Shown here: in pieces, positions 1 to 7,764 of the stretch | How positions within the stretch are numbered: the first letter of the stretch is position 1 | How the letters are laid out: each line of letters starts with the position of its first letter | Program-made: the position numbers and the translations under genes | Source of the DNA: Pandoraea vervacti | Lineage (GTDB): Bacteria; Pseudomonadota; Gammaproteobacteria; Burkholderiales; Burkholderiaceae | DNA: 64,000 bases | Direction: 5' to 3' | Assembly (NCBI RefSeq): GCF_000934605.2 | Contig: NZ_CP010897.2 | Coordinates: forward strand, 4,836,001-4,900,000 | Notes under the pieces: generated by a model | What the model saw: the letters and a program-made list of their open reading frames with translations, nothing else | The model's database searches: none | Told to the model about the DNA's origin: nothing

Positions 1-1
1 G

Positions 2-634
2 CAAGGCAATCCGCTCACGGCAGCGTTGTCTGCCCTGCGCATGGCCGCAGGAAAGCGCGACTTCTGGCTGCTGTTCTTCAGCTTTTTCATCTGCGGTGCG
101 AGCACCAACGGTTACATCGGCACGCACTTCATCGCGATGTGCGGCGATTACGGCCTGTCCGAAGTCAAGGGGGCGGGCATCCTGGCGGCGATGGGCATTC
201 TCGATCTCGTGGGCACCACGGCGTCCGGCTGGCTCTCGGATCGTTACAACAGCCGCGTGCTGCTGTTCTGGTATTACGGCCTGCGCGGGTTGTCGCTGAT
301 CTATCTGCCGTACGCCTTCGGTCTGGACTTCTTCGGCTTGCCGCTCTTCGCGCTGTTCTACGGCCTGGACTGGATCGCGACGGTGCCGCCGACGGTGCGC
401 CTTACGACAGACGTATTTGGCAAGACGATGGCCCCGATCGTGTTCGGCTGGATCGTTGCCGGCCACCAGCTAGGCGCCGCGACCGCTGCCCTTGTGGCCG
501 GTTCGCTGCGCGCAACGCTGGGCAACTACACGATGGCCTCGATGCTGTCGGGCGGTGTGTGCATCATCGGCGCGATCATGGTGTTGCGCATTGCGCCGCA
601 CGCACCGAAGCGCCCTACGGTCGCGAACGCGTGA
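2..634 (+). CDS. MFS transporter, C-terminal part (5' end outside window)
   Basis: This is the C-terminal half of a major facilitator superfamily permease. The reading frame is already open at the first bases of the window, so the gene starts upstream. About 210 residues remain. They hold roughly six hydrophobic segments, and the loop GWLSDRYNSR (near residue 75) matches the MFS cytoplasmic loop G-x-x-x-D-R-x-x-R between the first two helices of the second half. The tail is short and polar. The substrate cannot be told from this half. The downstream oxidoreductase lies 125 bp away on the same strand, so co-transcription is possible but not shown. Confidence 0.85.
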   Translation, partial: QGNPLTAALSALRMAAGKRDFWLLFFSFFICGASTNGYIGTHFIAMCGDYGLSEVKGAGILAAMGILDLVGTTASGWLSDRYNSRVLLFWYYGLRGLSLIYLPYAFGLDFFGLPLFALFYGLDWIATVPPTVRLTTDVFGKTMAPIVFGWIVAGHQLGAATAALVAGSLRATLGNYTMASMLSGGVCIIGAIMVLRIAPHAPKRPTVANA

Positions 635-759
635 AATGTGCGGCGTAGCCCCGTTGGCCGAAACACCGAAGCGGTGCTCAGCAAGGCCATGAGAATTGCC
701 GTAACCTGAGCGGGTTTTGTGCAGCACAGCATCCCCCCACTTTCACAGGACCTTCAGCA

Positions 760-1881
760 ATGACGGACTCGCAAACGCATCTCGCCGCGCTCGATACCGA
801 CCTGTTTTCGTCGTATCGACTCGGCCCGCTCGAACTGAACAATCGCATCGTGATGGCGCCACTCACGCGCAGCCGCGCGGGCAAGGGCGACGTGCCCGGC
901 CCGCTGGTCGTCGAATACTACGCGCAGCGCGCATCCGCCGGCCTCATCATCAGTGAAGCCACCAACATCTCGCAGCAGGGCAAAGGCTACGCCTTCACGC
1001 CTGGCATCTACACGGACGAACAGGTCGCCGGGTGGAAGCAGGTGACCGACGCGCTGCACGCCAAGGGCGGCAAGATCTTCTGCCAGCTTTGGCATGTCGG
1101 CCGCATCTCGCATCCGTCGCTGCAACCGAACGGCGACCTGCCGGTGGCCCCGTCGGCCATCCAGCCAGCGGGTAAGGCGTTCACGGAGCATGGCTTCGAA
1201 CCGCACCCGGTGCCGCGCGCGCTGGAGACGTCCGAGATTCCCGGCATCATCGAACAGTATCGTCACGCTGCGCAATGCGCGAAGCGTGCGGGGTTCGACG
1301 GCGTGGAAATTCACGCAGCGAACGGCTATCTGCTTGACCAGTTCATGCGCGACAAGACGAACCATCGCACCGACCAATACGGCGGCAGCATCGAGAACCG
1401 CGTGCGCATCGTGCTCGAAGTCACACAAGCCGTCGTCGACGTGTGGGGGGCCGACCGTGTGGGTATTCGCCTGTCCCCGATCAGCCCGGCGAATGATTGC
1501 GGCGACAGCAATCCGGAACCGGTGTTCACGTATGCCGTCGAGCAACTCAACCGTTTCGGTCTCGTCTATCTGCACGTGGTCGAAGGTGCGACGGGCGGCC
1601 CGCGTGAAGTCGAAGGCGGCTTCGATCTGCAGAAGCTGCGCCACGTCTTCAAGGGCACGTTCATGGCCAACAACGGCTATGACCTCGCCCTTGCGATCAA
1701 GGCACGCAAGGAAAATCTGGCAGACCTGATCGCCTTCGGCAAGCCGTTCATCGCCAACCCGGATCTGGTCGAACGCCTCAAGCGCGGTGGTCCGTTCAAC
1801 GCGCTGGATCGCGACACGCTTTACGGTGGCGACGCCCGGGGTTATGTCGACTACCCGACACTCGACGCTTCGGTCGCCTGA
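760..1881 (+). CDS. nemA: Old Yellow Enzyme family alkene reductase (NemA-like)
   Basis: This is a 373-residue FMN-dependent ene-reductase of the N-ethylmaleimide reductase group, which reduces activated C=C bonds and some nitro compounds with NADPH. The length fits the family (about 365). The N-terminus carries the FMN-contact stretch NNRIVMAPLTRSRA. The substrate-activating pair is visible as H185 and N188 in EIHAANGYLLDQF, followed by YGGSIENR. Near the C-terminus IAFGKPFIANPDLVERL matches the OYE phosphate-binding end. The ATG at 760 lies soon after a purine-rich stretch. No NemR-type repressor gene is adjacent. The exact natural substrate is unknown. Confidence 0.9.
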   Translation: MTDSQTHLAALDTDLFSSYRLGPLELNNRIVMAPLTRSRAGKGDVPGPLVVEYYAQRASAGLIISEATNISQQGKGYAFTPGIYTDEQVAGWKQVTDALHAKGGKIFCQLWHVGRISHPSLQPNGDLPVAPSAIQPAGKAFTEHGFEPHPVPRALETSEIPGIIEQYRHAAQCAKRAGFDGVEIHAANGYLLDQFMRDKTNHRTDQYGGSIENRVRIVLEVTQAVVDVWGADRVGIRLSPISPANDCGDSNPEPVFTYAVEQLNRFGLVYLHVVEGATGGPREVEGGFDLQKLRHVFKGTFMANNGYDLALAIKARKENLADLIAFGKPFIANPDLVERLKRGGPFNALDRDTLYGGDARGYVDYPTLDASVA

Positions 1882-1974
1882 CGCTTGGGTAGCTTGATGG
1901 TAGCTTGGTAGTTCGCTGGGCTCGCGCTGCTGACGCTGGATAGCAATAGCGTCTTGCGCCAGCACTGAACGACG

Positions 1975-1998
1975 AAGGGCTCCTGCGGGAGCCCTTTT
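1975..1998 (+). terminator. Intrinsic terminator after the OYE gene
   Basis: A perfect 9-bp stem (AAGGGCTCC / GGAGCCCTT) with a 4-nt TGCG loop is followed by a run of T on the plus strand. It sits about 95 bp after the OYE stop codon and just before the convergent toxin gene. Confidence 0.8.
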
Positions 1999-2036
1999 CC
2001 TTGCGCTGTCCGCTTCGCTGTGACGGCAATGGCCAT

Positions 2037-2375
2037 TCACTCGCCGGCTTCGTCCGCCGCTTCCGTGAATACGTCGCGCAGTTGCGCCATGGCGTCTCGC
2101 ATTACGCCCCGGTCCAAAGCACCCGAGCGTCTGACCAATCGCCTCCGATCAAGCGACTTGAGATGACTTAGCTGCATCGCACCCGGGCGCCCCGCGAACA
2201 TGGTCGGAACGCTATATCGGGACGCCATGGACGACGTGAGCGGCACCACGATCACCGTCTGCAAGCCCTTATGCATTGCCGATGGCGAAACGATCACACA
2301 TGGCCGCGTTTTCTTGATTTCGCTCCCGACTGCCGGGTCGAACGACGCAACCCAAACCTCGCCTCGCCTCACCAC
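2037..2375 (-). CDS. MazF/PemK-family toxin (endoribonuclease)
   Basis: This small basic protein (112 aa) has the MazF/PemK fold signatures: RRGEVWVASFDP at the N-terminus, KKTRPCVIVSP, then VVPLTS and LDRRRL. Family members cut single-stranded mRNA at short motifs and are neutralised by a partner encoded just upstream. I prefer the GTG at 2375 because an AGGAGG-like site sits at a normal distance; an in-frame GTG at 2381 would be almost on top of it. The start overlaps the stop of the upstream acidic ORF, so the pair looks translationally coupled. Ribonuclease activity is inferred from the family only. Confidence 0.82.
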   Translation of the reverse strand: MVRRGEVWVASFDPAVGSEIKKTRPCVIVSPSAMHKGLQTVIVVPLTSSMASRYSVPTMFAGRPGAMQLSHLKSLDRRRLVRRSGALDRGVMRDAMAQLRDVFTEAADEAGE

Positions 2376-2599
2376 AGCCACGCCTCCTCCTCAACGTCGT
2401 CCACGCTGTTCCACAGCGCGATATCCTCCTCCTTGTCCATGTCCCACCACTCGATGGCGACCGCATCGTGACTGGCGTCGACCATCGAATACACCGCTGT
2501 TCCTTCGTCCATCCTGCACTCCAAATCGTCACCCCGCTCTCCCTCTTCCGTGGATTCCGAGATATCGTCGCAGCGCGACACATCGAAGTAAACAGACAC
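2369..2599 (-). CDS. Small acidic protein, putative antitoxin partner of the MazF-like toxin
   Basis: This 76-residue ORF ends inside the start region of the toxin gene. I do not recognise the family. It is extremely acidic: 25 Asp/Glu against 4 Lys/Arg, with several Trp in the C-terminal half (IEWWDMD, EEAWLW). It lacks the N-terminal AbrB-type DNA-binding motif expected of MazE, and no ribbon-helix-helix or HTH pattern is visible. The GTG at 2599 follows GGAAAG at a suitable distance; a TTG at 2602 is the alternative. Position, overlap and opposite charge to the toxin suggest it is the antitoxin, but this is inference. Confidence 0.6.
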   Translation of the reverse strand: MSVYFDVSRCDDISESTEEGERGDDLECRMDEGTAVYSMVDASHDAVAIEWWDMDKEEDIALWNSVDDVEEEAWLW

Positions 2600-2623
2600 C
2601 AAAGCTTTCCGGACTTTTCCTGA

Positions 2624-2656
2624 AGCGCCAAATCAGCGCTCAATCAGCGCTCAATC
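2624..2656 (-). repeat. Three tandem 11-bp repeats upstream of the toxin module
   Basis: Read on the minus strand, GATTGAGCGCT occurs twice head-to-tail (2656-2646 and 2645-2635) and a third copy, GATTTGGCGCT, follows (2634-2624). Each copy contains the palindromic core GCGC. The array ends 24 nt before the GTG of the acidic ORF and begins 10 bp from the stop codon of the channel gene, which is where an operator of the toxin module would be expected. The one-helical-turn spacing suits a cooperatively binding protein. Confidence 0.6.
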
Positions 2657-2665
2657 GCGCCCGTG

Positions 2666-3904
2666 TCAGGCCGCAAGCTGCCCATGCCATCGCATCAGAT
2701 CGGCGCCAGCAGGGGTCTGGTACATGCGCAGACCGAACTCCGGCAGGATCGCCAGCAGATGGTCGAACACATCGCCCTGCACGCGCTCATACTCGGCCCA
2801 CACGATCGTGTTGGTGAAGCAGTAAAGCTCCACCGGGATACCGGTAGCGGACGGCTGCAGCGAACGCACCATGCACGTCATGCCGTCATGAATGTTCGGA
2901 TGCGCCGTCAGATACGCCAATGCATAGGCGCGAAACGTACCGATGTTCGTCAGGCGGCGCGTATTCGCGGGCACGCCCGCCGCAATGCCCAACGCGGCAT
3001 TCGCATCCGCCAGCGAGCGTTGTTTCTCCGACAGGTATTCGCCCAGCAAATGCAGCTTCGACAGACGCGCGATCTCCGCCTCGTCCAGAAAGCCGACGCT
3101 GCCAGCGTCGATGCATAGCGTGCGTTTGATGCGACGCCCGCCCGACTGCTGCATCCCGCGCCAGTTGCGAAAACTCTCCGAAATCAGACGCCATGTCGGA
3201 ATCGTGGTGATCGTCTTGTCCCAGTTCTGCACTTTGACCGTGTGCAACGCGATATCCACCACGTCGCCATCGGCGCCCACCTGCGGCATCTCGATCCAGT
3301 CGCCCACGCGCAGCATGTCGTTGGAGGTCAGTTGCACGCTTGCAACGAACGACATGATCGTGTCCTTGAACACCAGCAACAGCACCGCAGACATCGCGCC
3401 CAACCCCGAGAGCAGCAGCCATGGTGACCGGTCGATGATCGTTGCGACGATGGCGATCGCCGCCACTACGTACAGCGCGATCTTGCCCAGTTGAACGTAT
3501 CCCTTGATCGAACGGGTACGTGCGTGCTCCGACATCGCGTAGACGGTCTGCGCGGCGTCCAGAATGCCCGCGATGGCGAGCGTGGCGTAAAGCAATGTCG
3601 TGGCAAGCGCAACATTGCCGACGACGAGCGCCGCCTTCGCCGGCAAGTCCGGCACCAGATCGATACCGAACTGCACAACCAGATACGGCAGGACGCGCGC
3701 GGCACGCTGGAACACGCGATGCGCGAGCAACGCATCGTCCCAGCGATTCGCCGTGCGCTGCACCACGATGCGCACCACACGCACGATCACCAACTGCGCA
3801 GCGGCCTGCACCACGACCGCCGCGACAACCAGCGTCGCCAGCGACACGGCCATGCGCGCCCAGGGCGCATGGCCAAACCACGTCATTACCGCTTCCCACG
3901 TCAT
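2666..3904 (-). CDS. Mechanosensitive ion channel of the MscS family (YbdG-like)
   Basis: This 412-residue inner-membrane protein resembles YbdG (about 415 aa), an MscS-type channel with several TM helices before the pore. Hydrophobic segments lie around residues 13-35, 65-85, 93-115 and 130-180. The pore and beta-domain region is recognisable from LGAMSAVLLLVFKDTIMSF, then VGDWIEMPQVGADGDVVDI and NWDKTITTIPTWRLI. The large C-terminal cytoplasmic domain follows. The ATG at 3904 is chosen because AAGGAG lies 7-8 nt before it; the frame stays open upstream without a good site. A role in hypo-osmotic stress release fits the neighbouring osmoprotectant importer, but they are probably separate transcripts. 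Confidence 0.85.
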   Translation of the reverse strand: MTWEAVMTWFGHAPWARMAVSLATLVVAAVVVQAAAQLVIVRVVRIVVQRTANRWDDALLAHRVFQRAARVLPYLVVQFGIDLVPDLPAKAALVVGNVALATTLLYATLAIAGILDAAQTVYAMSEHARTRSIKGYVQLGKIALYVVAAIAIVATIIDRSPWLLLSGLGAMSAVLLLVFKDTIMSFVASVQLTSNDMLRVGDWIEMPQVGADGDVVDIALHTVKVQNWDKTITTIPTWRLISESFRNWRGMQQSGGRRIKRTLCIDAGSVGFLDEAEIARLSKLHLLGEYLSEKQRSLADANAALGIAAGVPANTRRLTNIGTFRAYALAYLTAHPNIHDGMTCMVRSLQPSATGIPVELYCFTNTIVWAEYERVQGDVFDHLLAILPEFGLRMYQTPAGADLMRWHGQLAA

Positions 3905-4030
3905 CCCGCCACTCCTTGATTCATCGACATCAACGATTTCACCGACTCCCCTACCCGCGGCGCCTCCCACCGTACGCGGCCAATGCACGGTCGGACACAA
4001 ACGACAATGCCGGAAAGCGCATGCCGAACG

Positions 4031-4060
4031 CAAAAATGACGGCCGCGAGGGGCCGTCATT
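4031..4060 (-). terminator. Intrinsic terminator of the osmoprotectant operon
   Basis: A perfect 10-bp stem (AATGACGGCC / GGCCGTCATT, 4035-4044 and 4051-4060) with a 6-nt loop is followed by TTTG on the minus strand, giving five consecutive T. It lies about 140 bp beyond the stop of the last transporter gene. Nothing else in 3905-4196 looks coding; that gap also holds the channel gene promoter region. Confidence 0.7.
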
Positions 4061-4196
4061 CTTTGATCCGATGCGCAGCGGTCGTTCCGCGCACGCATCG
4101 AAACTCACGCGGCATCATGCCATTTCAAATGCCGTCACCATGGCTCAGGCATCCGGTATCCCCCGACGCACCGATCGCGCGCATCGCCTGCATCGC

Positions 4197-5396
4197 CTAT
4201 AGCGACGCCCCGAACGGCACGCTGGCCACCACGCTCGGCGCGCCCGGCAATGACGGCGCAATGATCGTGCCGCCGCCGTTGCCGCGCGACTTGCCCGAAC
4301 TCAGATAGTCGGCGATGGAATCCTGCGTGACTTCGCCGAGATACTGATTGTCATCTCCGAGCACCGGCAGCGATGCCAGGTTGTGCTCATACATGCGCGA
4401 GAGCAGCACGCGCAGGTTGTCACCCGCCACCGCCGAGGCCTTGAAGTCTCGCACCCGCTCGCCGCACGTCCCGTGTGCGTGACGCGTATCGCGCCGAGCA
4501 ATGTAACCGAGCGCACGGGCATTTTCATCCACGACCACGAGCGAGCGCGTATCGAGTTCGTCCATCAACCCATACGCCTCGGCCAGTGTGGTCTGCGGTT
4601 TGACGGTCGGTTGCGGGGTGGCCGCGTCCTCGGCGCGCACCAGCAGCAGACGTTTGAGAATTCGGTCATGTCCCACGAAGCTCGCCACGAATTCGTCGAC
4701 CGGGCGGGCCAGCAGTGCGTCCGGCTGGGCGTACTGCACCAGACTGCCCTGACGGAAGATCGCGATGCGATCCGCCAGCTTGATCGCCTCGTCGATATCG
4801 TGGCTGACCATGATGACGGTCTTGCCCAACTGGCGTTGCATCTGCAAAAACTCGTTCTGGATCGATTCGCGGTTGATCGGGTCGACGGCGCCAAATGGCT
4901 CGTCCATGAGCAATACCGGCGGATCGGCGGCAAGCGCACGAATCACGCCGATACGCTGCTGCTGGCCCCCTGAGAGCTCACGCGGATAACGCGAGAGATA
5001 GCGCTTCGGATCGAGCGCGACCATCCCCATTAGTTCGGTAGCGCGTTCCCGGCAGCGCTTTTTGTCCCAACCAAGCAGGCGCGGCACCACTGTGATGTTT
5101 TCCTCGATGGTCATGTTCGGGAACAGGCCGATCTGCTGGATCACATAACCGATATGACGACGCAGCTCGATCTCGTTGATGTTGCCGGTGTCCTGACCGT
5201 TGAGCAAAATGTGTCCGGACGTCGGTTTGATCAGTCGGTTGATCATCTTGAGCGTGGTCGTCTTGCCGCAGCCCGACGGACCGAGGAAGACGCAGATTTC
5301 GCCCGGCGGCACCTCGAGGCTGACCGAGTTCACGGCGGTGACGCGCGTGCCGTCCTTCTGAACGAAGCTTTTGGTGAGATTTTCGAGTTTGATCAT
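4197..5396 (-). CDS. osmV: Glycine betaine/osmoprotectant ABC transporter ATP-binding protein with CBS domains (OsmV/OpuCA-like)
   Basis: This 399-residue ATPase energises the osmoprotectant importer. The Walker A motif GPSGCGKTT is at residues 39-47, the Q-loop is at VIQQIGLFPNM, the signature LSGGQ is at 141-145 and Walker B (VLLMDEP) is at 161-167. The C-terminal region from about residue 262 looks like paired CBS domains (LDTRSLVVVDENARALGYI; NLASLPVLGDDNQYLGEVT), which in OpuA/OpuC relatives sense ionic strength or nucleotides. The tail after about residue 370 is Gly/Ser-rich. Its ATG overlaps the stop of the upstream permease as ATGA, so translation is coupled. It is the last gene of the operon. 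Confidence 0.9.
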   Translation of the reverse strand: MIKLENLTKSFVQKDGTRVTAVNSVSLEVPPGEICVFLGPSGCGKTTTLKMINRLIKPTSGHILLNGQDTGNINEIELRRHIGYVIQQIGLFPNMTIEENITVVPRLLGWDKKRCRERATELMGMVALDPKRYLSRYPRELSGGQQQRIGVIRALAADPPVLLMDEPFGAVDPINRESIQNEFLQMQRQLGKTVIMVSHDIDEAIKLADRIAIFRQGSLVQYAQPDALLARPVDEFVASFVGHDRILKRLLLVRAEDAATPQPTVKPQTTLAEAYGLMDELDTRSLVVVDENARALGYIARRDTRHAHGTCGERVRDFKASAVAGDNLRVLLSRMYEHNLASLPVLGDDNQYLGEVTQDSIADYLSSGKSRGNGGGTIIAPSLPGAPSVVASVPFGASL

Positions 5397-6040
5397 ACGG
5401 TTCGGATTCCTTTCGGTGTCAGCACACGCTGAAGGCGGTGCAACAGGGTGTCGGCAACGATGGCGAGCAAGCTCACCATGACCGCACCCACGACAAGCTG
5501 ACGGGTATCGCTCTGGCTGATCCCCTGGGTGATCAGCACCCCGAGACCGCCCGCCCCGACGATGGCGCCAATGGCCATCACGCCAATATTCATCACAACG
5601 GCAGTGCGCACGCCGCCGAGCACCACGGGCACGGCCAGCGGCAACTCCACGAGGCGCAGACGCTGCCAGAACGTCATGCCGATGCCGATCCCGGCTTCAC
5701 GAATGCTCGGGTCGATCTGTCGCAATGCGAGGCTCGTGTTGCGCATGATCGGCAGCAGCGAGTACAGGAAGACGGCGGCCACCGCCGGCGCGGGGCCGAT
5801 GCCCATGCCATAGACGGACAGGGCCGGGATCATCAGGCCGAACAGGGCAATCGACGGGATCGTGAGCACGACGGTCGCCAACCCCAGCACGGCGCCGGAC
5901 AACCAGCGAAAACGCGTGACCAGCACGCCCAGCGGCACACCGACCACGATGGCCGCCCCGACCGAAGCGGCCACCAGCCACGCATGCTGACCGGTGAGGG
6001 TCAGAATGCGGTGCCAGTTATGCGTCAGAAATTCAATCAT
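5393..6040 (-). CDS. osmW: Osmoprotectant ABC transporter permease (OsmW/OpuCB-like)
   Basis: This 215-residue inner-membrane permease belongs to the BinPT/OpuC type, with about five or six TM helices. The permease EAA-like loop is visible as SIREAGIGIGMTFWQRLRLVELPLAVPVVLGGVR (written in two parts in the literature: EAGIGIGMT and ELPLAVP). The ATG at 6040 follows TGAGGAG; an in-frame TTG at 6052 would lie upstream of that site. It lies 47 bp after the binding-protein gene and overlaps the ATPase gene by 4 bp, so it is part of the same operon. Confidence 0.88.
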   Translation of the reverse strand: MIEFLTHNWHRILTLTGQHAWLVAASVGAAIVVGVPLGVLVTRFRWLSGAVLGLATVVLTIPSIALFGLMIPALSVYGMGIGPAPAVAAVFLYSLLPIMRNTSLALRQIDPSIREAGIGIGMTFWQRLRLVELPLAVPVVLGGVRTAVVMNIGVMAIGAIVGAGGLGVLITQGISQSDTRQLVVGAVMVSLLAIVADTLLHRLQRVLTPKGIRTV

Positions 6041-6087
6041 GAGACTCCTCAATCAGTATTCATTGGGGCAACGACGGACTTGCGTCG

Positions 6088-7008
6088 TCACTGCACCAGC
6101 CCTTCCTGCTTGAGGAAGTCGCTCGCCACGCGCGACACCGCACGATGATCGATGTCGACCTGTGCGTTCATGTCGCGCATGTTGTCGTCGTTGATCTTCG
6201 CGGACAGCGCGTTGAGTTCGTCGGCGAGCCTGGGATTGGCATCGAGCACTTCCTTTCGCACCACCGGGGTGGCCGCGTATGCCGGGAAGAAGCCCTTGTC
6301 GTCGGTCAGCACCTTGAGATCGAAACCCTTGTTGCGGCCATCGCTCGTGTAGACGAGCCCCGCATCGATCTGCTCGTTTCTGAGCGCCGTGTAGACCAGG
6401 CCCGGATCCATTTGCTTGATGTTGCTGCGCTCGAGATGGAAGTCGTAGAGTTGCTCCATCGGACCGAGACCGTCGGAGCGGCCGACAAACTCCATATCGA
6501 AGGCGAACTGCATTTTCGGATTCGCGTGGAATTTCTCTACAAGCTGAGAGACCGTCTCGATACCTTCCTCTCGCGCGATCTTGCCCGGCATGGCGAACGC
6601 ATAGGTGTTGTTCAGCGCCGCCGGATTCAGCCAGACGAGGCCGAGGTTGGCGTCGAGCGCCTTCACGCGTTCGTAGGTCTGTTCGGGGTCGAGCTTTTCG
6701 GTGACCTTGTTGTAGACGATGAGCGACGTGCCCGTGTACTCCCAGACCACGTCGAGCTGATTGCTCTGCATGCCCTGACGCATCACCACGCTGCCCAGCC
6801 CGTTCTTGAGCTCGACGTCGTAGCCCTTGCTGCGCAGGTATTGCGCCGTCATCTCGGAGAGAATCAGTTGCTCGGTGAAGTTCTTGCCGCCGATGGTGAG
6901 CGTGGCGGCCTGTGCGGTGACGCTCGCTGCCGCCATGCCCAGCGCCAGAATGGCGGCGCCGATCAGGCGCATCCAGCGCGGCATCATGTGTGAAAACGAA
7001 ATTTGCAT
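6088..7008 (-). CDS. osmX: Osmoprotectant (glycine betaine/choline-type) substrate-binding protein (OsmX-like)
   Basis: This 306-residue periplasmic binding protein belongs to the OpuAC/QAT family. A signal peptide covers residues 1-35, with a basic start (PRWMR), a hydrophobic core and an AQA-A cleavage region. The mature start TLTIGGKNFTEQLILSE and the later DVVWEYTGTSL and LVYTSDGRN patterns are typical of OpuCC/OsmX/YehZ proteins. The ligand is probably a quaternary amine, but the sequence alone does not settle affinity. YehZ-type relatives can bind betaine weakly. The gene lies between the two permease genes. Confidence 0.9.
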   Translation of the reverse strand: MQISFSHMMPRWMRLIGAAILALGMAAASVTAQAATLTIGGKNFTEQLILSEMTAQYLRSKGYDVELKNGLGSVVMRQGMQSNQLDVVWEYTGTSLIVYNKVTEKLDPEQTYERVKALDANLGLVWLNPAALNNTYAFAMPGKIAREEGIETVSQLVEKFHANPKMQFAFDMEFVGRSDGLGPMEQLYDFHLERSNIKQMDPGLVYTALRNEQIDAGLVYTSDGRNKGFDLKVLTDDKGFFPAYAATPVVRKEVLDANPRLADELNALSAKINDDNMRDMNAQVDIDHRAVSRVASDFLKQEGLVQ

Positions 7009-7029
7009 AGGTGTGGGTCTCCTGAAGTC

Positions 7030-7764
7030 TCAGCGCGCCGGCGCGCCGTGACGCGCGAACCAGAGCCCGCTGGCAAAGGCGACGATGCCGTCGAGCACGA
7101 GGGCAAGCAGTGCAGTGCCGGCAGCGCCGAGCAACAGCTTGGTCGGGTCGTTGAGGTAGATGCCCGGGAAAATCAGTTGTCCCAGACTGTCCGCGCCGAT
7201 CAGGAATGCCAGCGGCGCGGTGCCGACATTGATCGCGAGCGCGGTGCGAATGCCGCCGACGATGACCGGCATGGCGTTGGGCAGATCGACGCGGAACAAC
7301 ACTTGTGCAGGCGTCATGCCCATGCCGCGCGCCGACTCTCGCAGAGCAGGCGGCACCTGACGCAGTCCTTCGTACGCGTTACGCACGATAGGCAGCAGCG
7401 ACGCGAGCCACAGCGCCAGAATGGCCGGACGGTCGCCAATACCGAGCACCGCCATCGACAATGCCAGCACGGCAAGCGAGGGCAACGTATTGCCGATGTT
7501 GAAAACCTGCACCGCGCGCTCGGCGTGTTTCTCGAACATCGGCCGCGAGATCAGCACGCCTGCAGGCACGCCGACCACGATGGCCAATGTCATCGATATC
7601 GCCACGAGCTTGAGATGCTGCTGGGTGTAATACACCAGGTCGCCCCGGTATTTGACGAGCGAATCGACGCCCAGCCAATACACCAGACCGGTGACTGCGG
7701 CGGCAACACCGAGCAGTCCGAAGCCGGCCAGATAGAGAATGCGATACTGCTTCGCCACGTTCAT
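7030..7764 (-). CDS. osmY: Osmoprotectant ABC transporter permease (OsmY/YehW-like)
   Basis: This is the second permease of the importer, 244 residues from the ATG at 7764, with about six TM helices. The coupling loop is seen as ALRESARGMGMTPAQ followed by VDLPNAMPVIVGGIR. The frame continues upstream to 7848, but that extension is polar and unlike the family. The only purine-rich site (AAAGGGAG) is unusually close to the chosen ATG, so the start is moderately sure. It is the first gene of the operon; the binding protein starts 21 bp after its stop. The promoter must lie in the AT-rich stretch above 7765. Confidence 0.85.
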   Translation of the reverse strand: MNVAKQYRILYLAGFGLLGVAAAVTGLVYWLGVDSLVKYRGDLVYYTQQHLKLVAISMTLAIVVGVPAGVLISRPMFEKHAERAVQVFNIGNTLPSLAVLALSMAVLGIGDRPAILALWLASLLPIVRNAYEGLRQVPPALRESARGMGMTPAQVLFRVDLPNAMPVIVGGIRTALAINVGTAPLAFLIGADSLGQLIFPGIYLNDPTKLLLGAAGTALLALVLDGIVAFASGLWFARHGAPAR

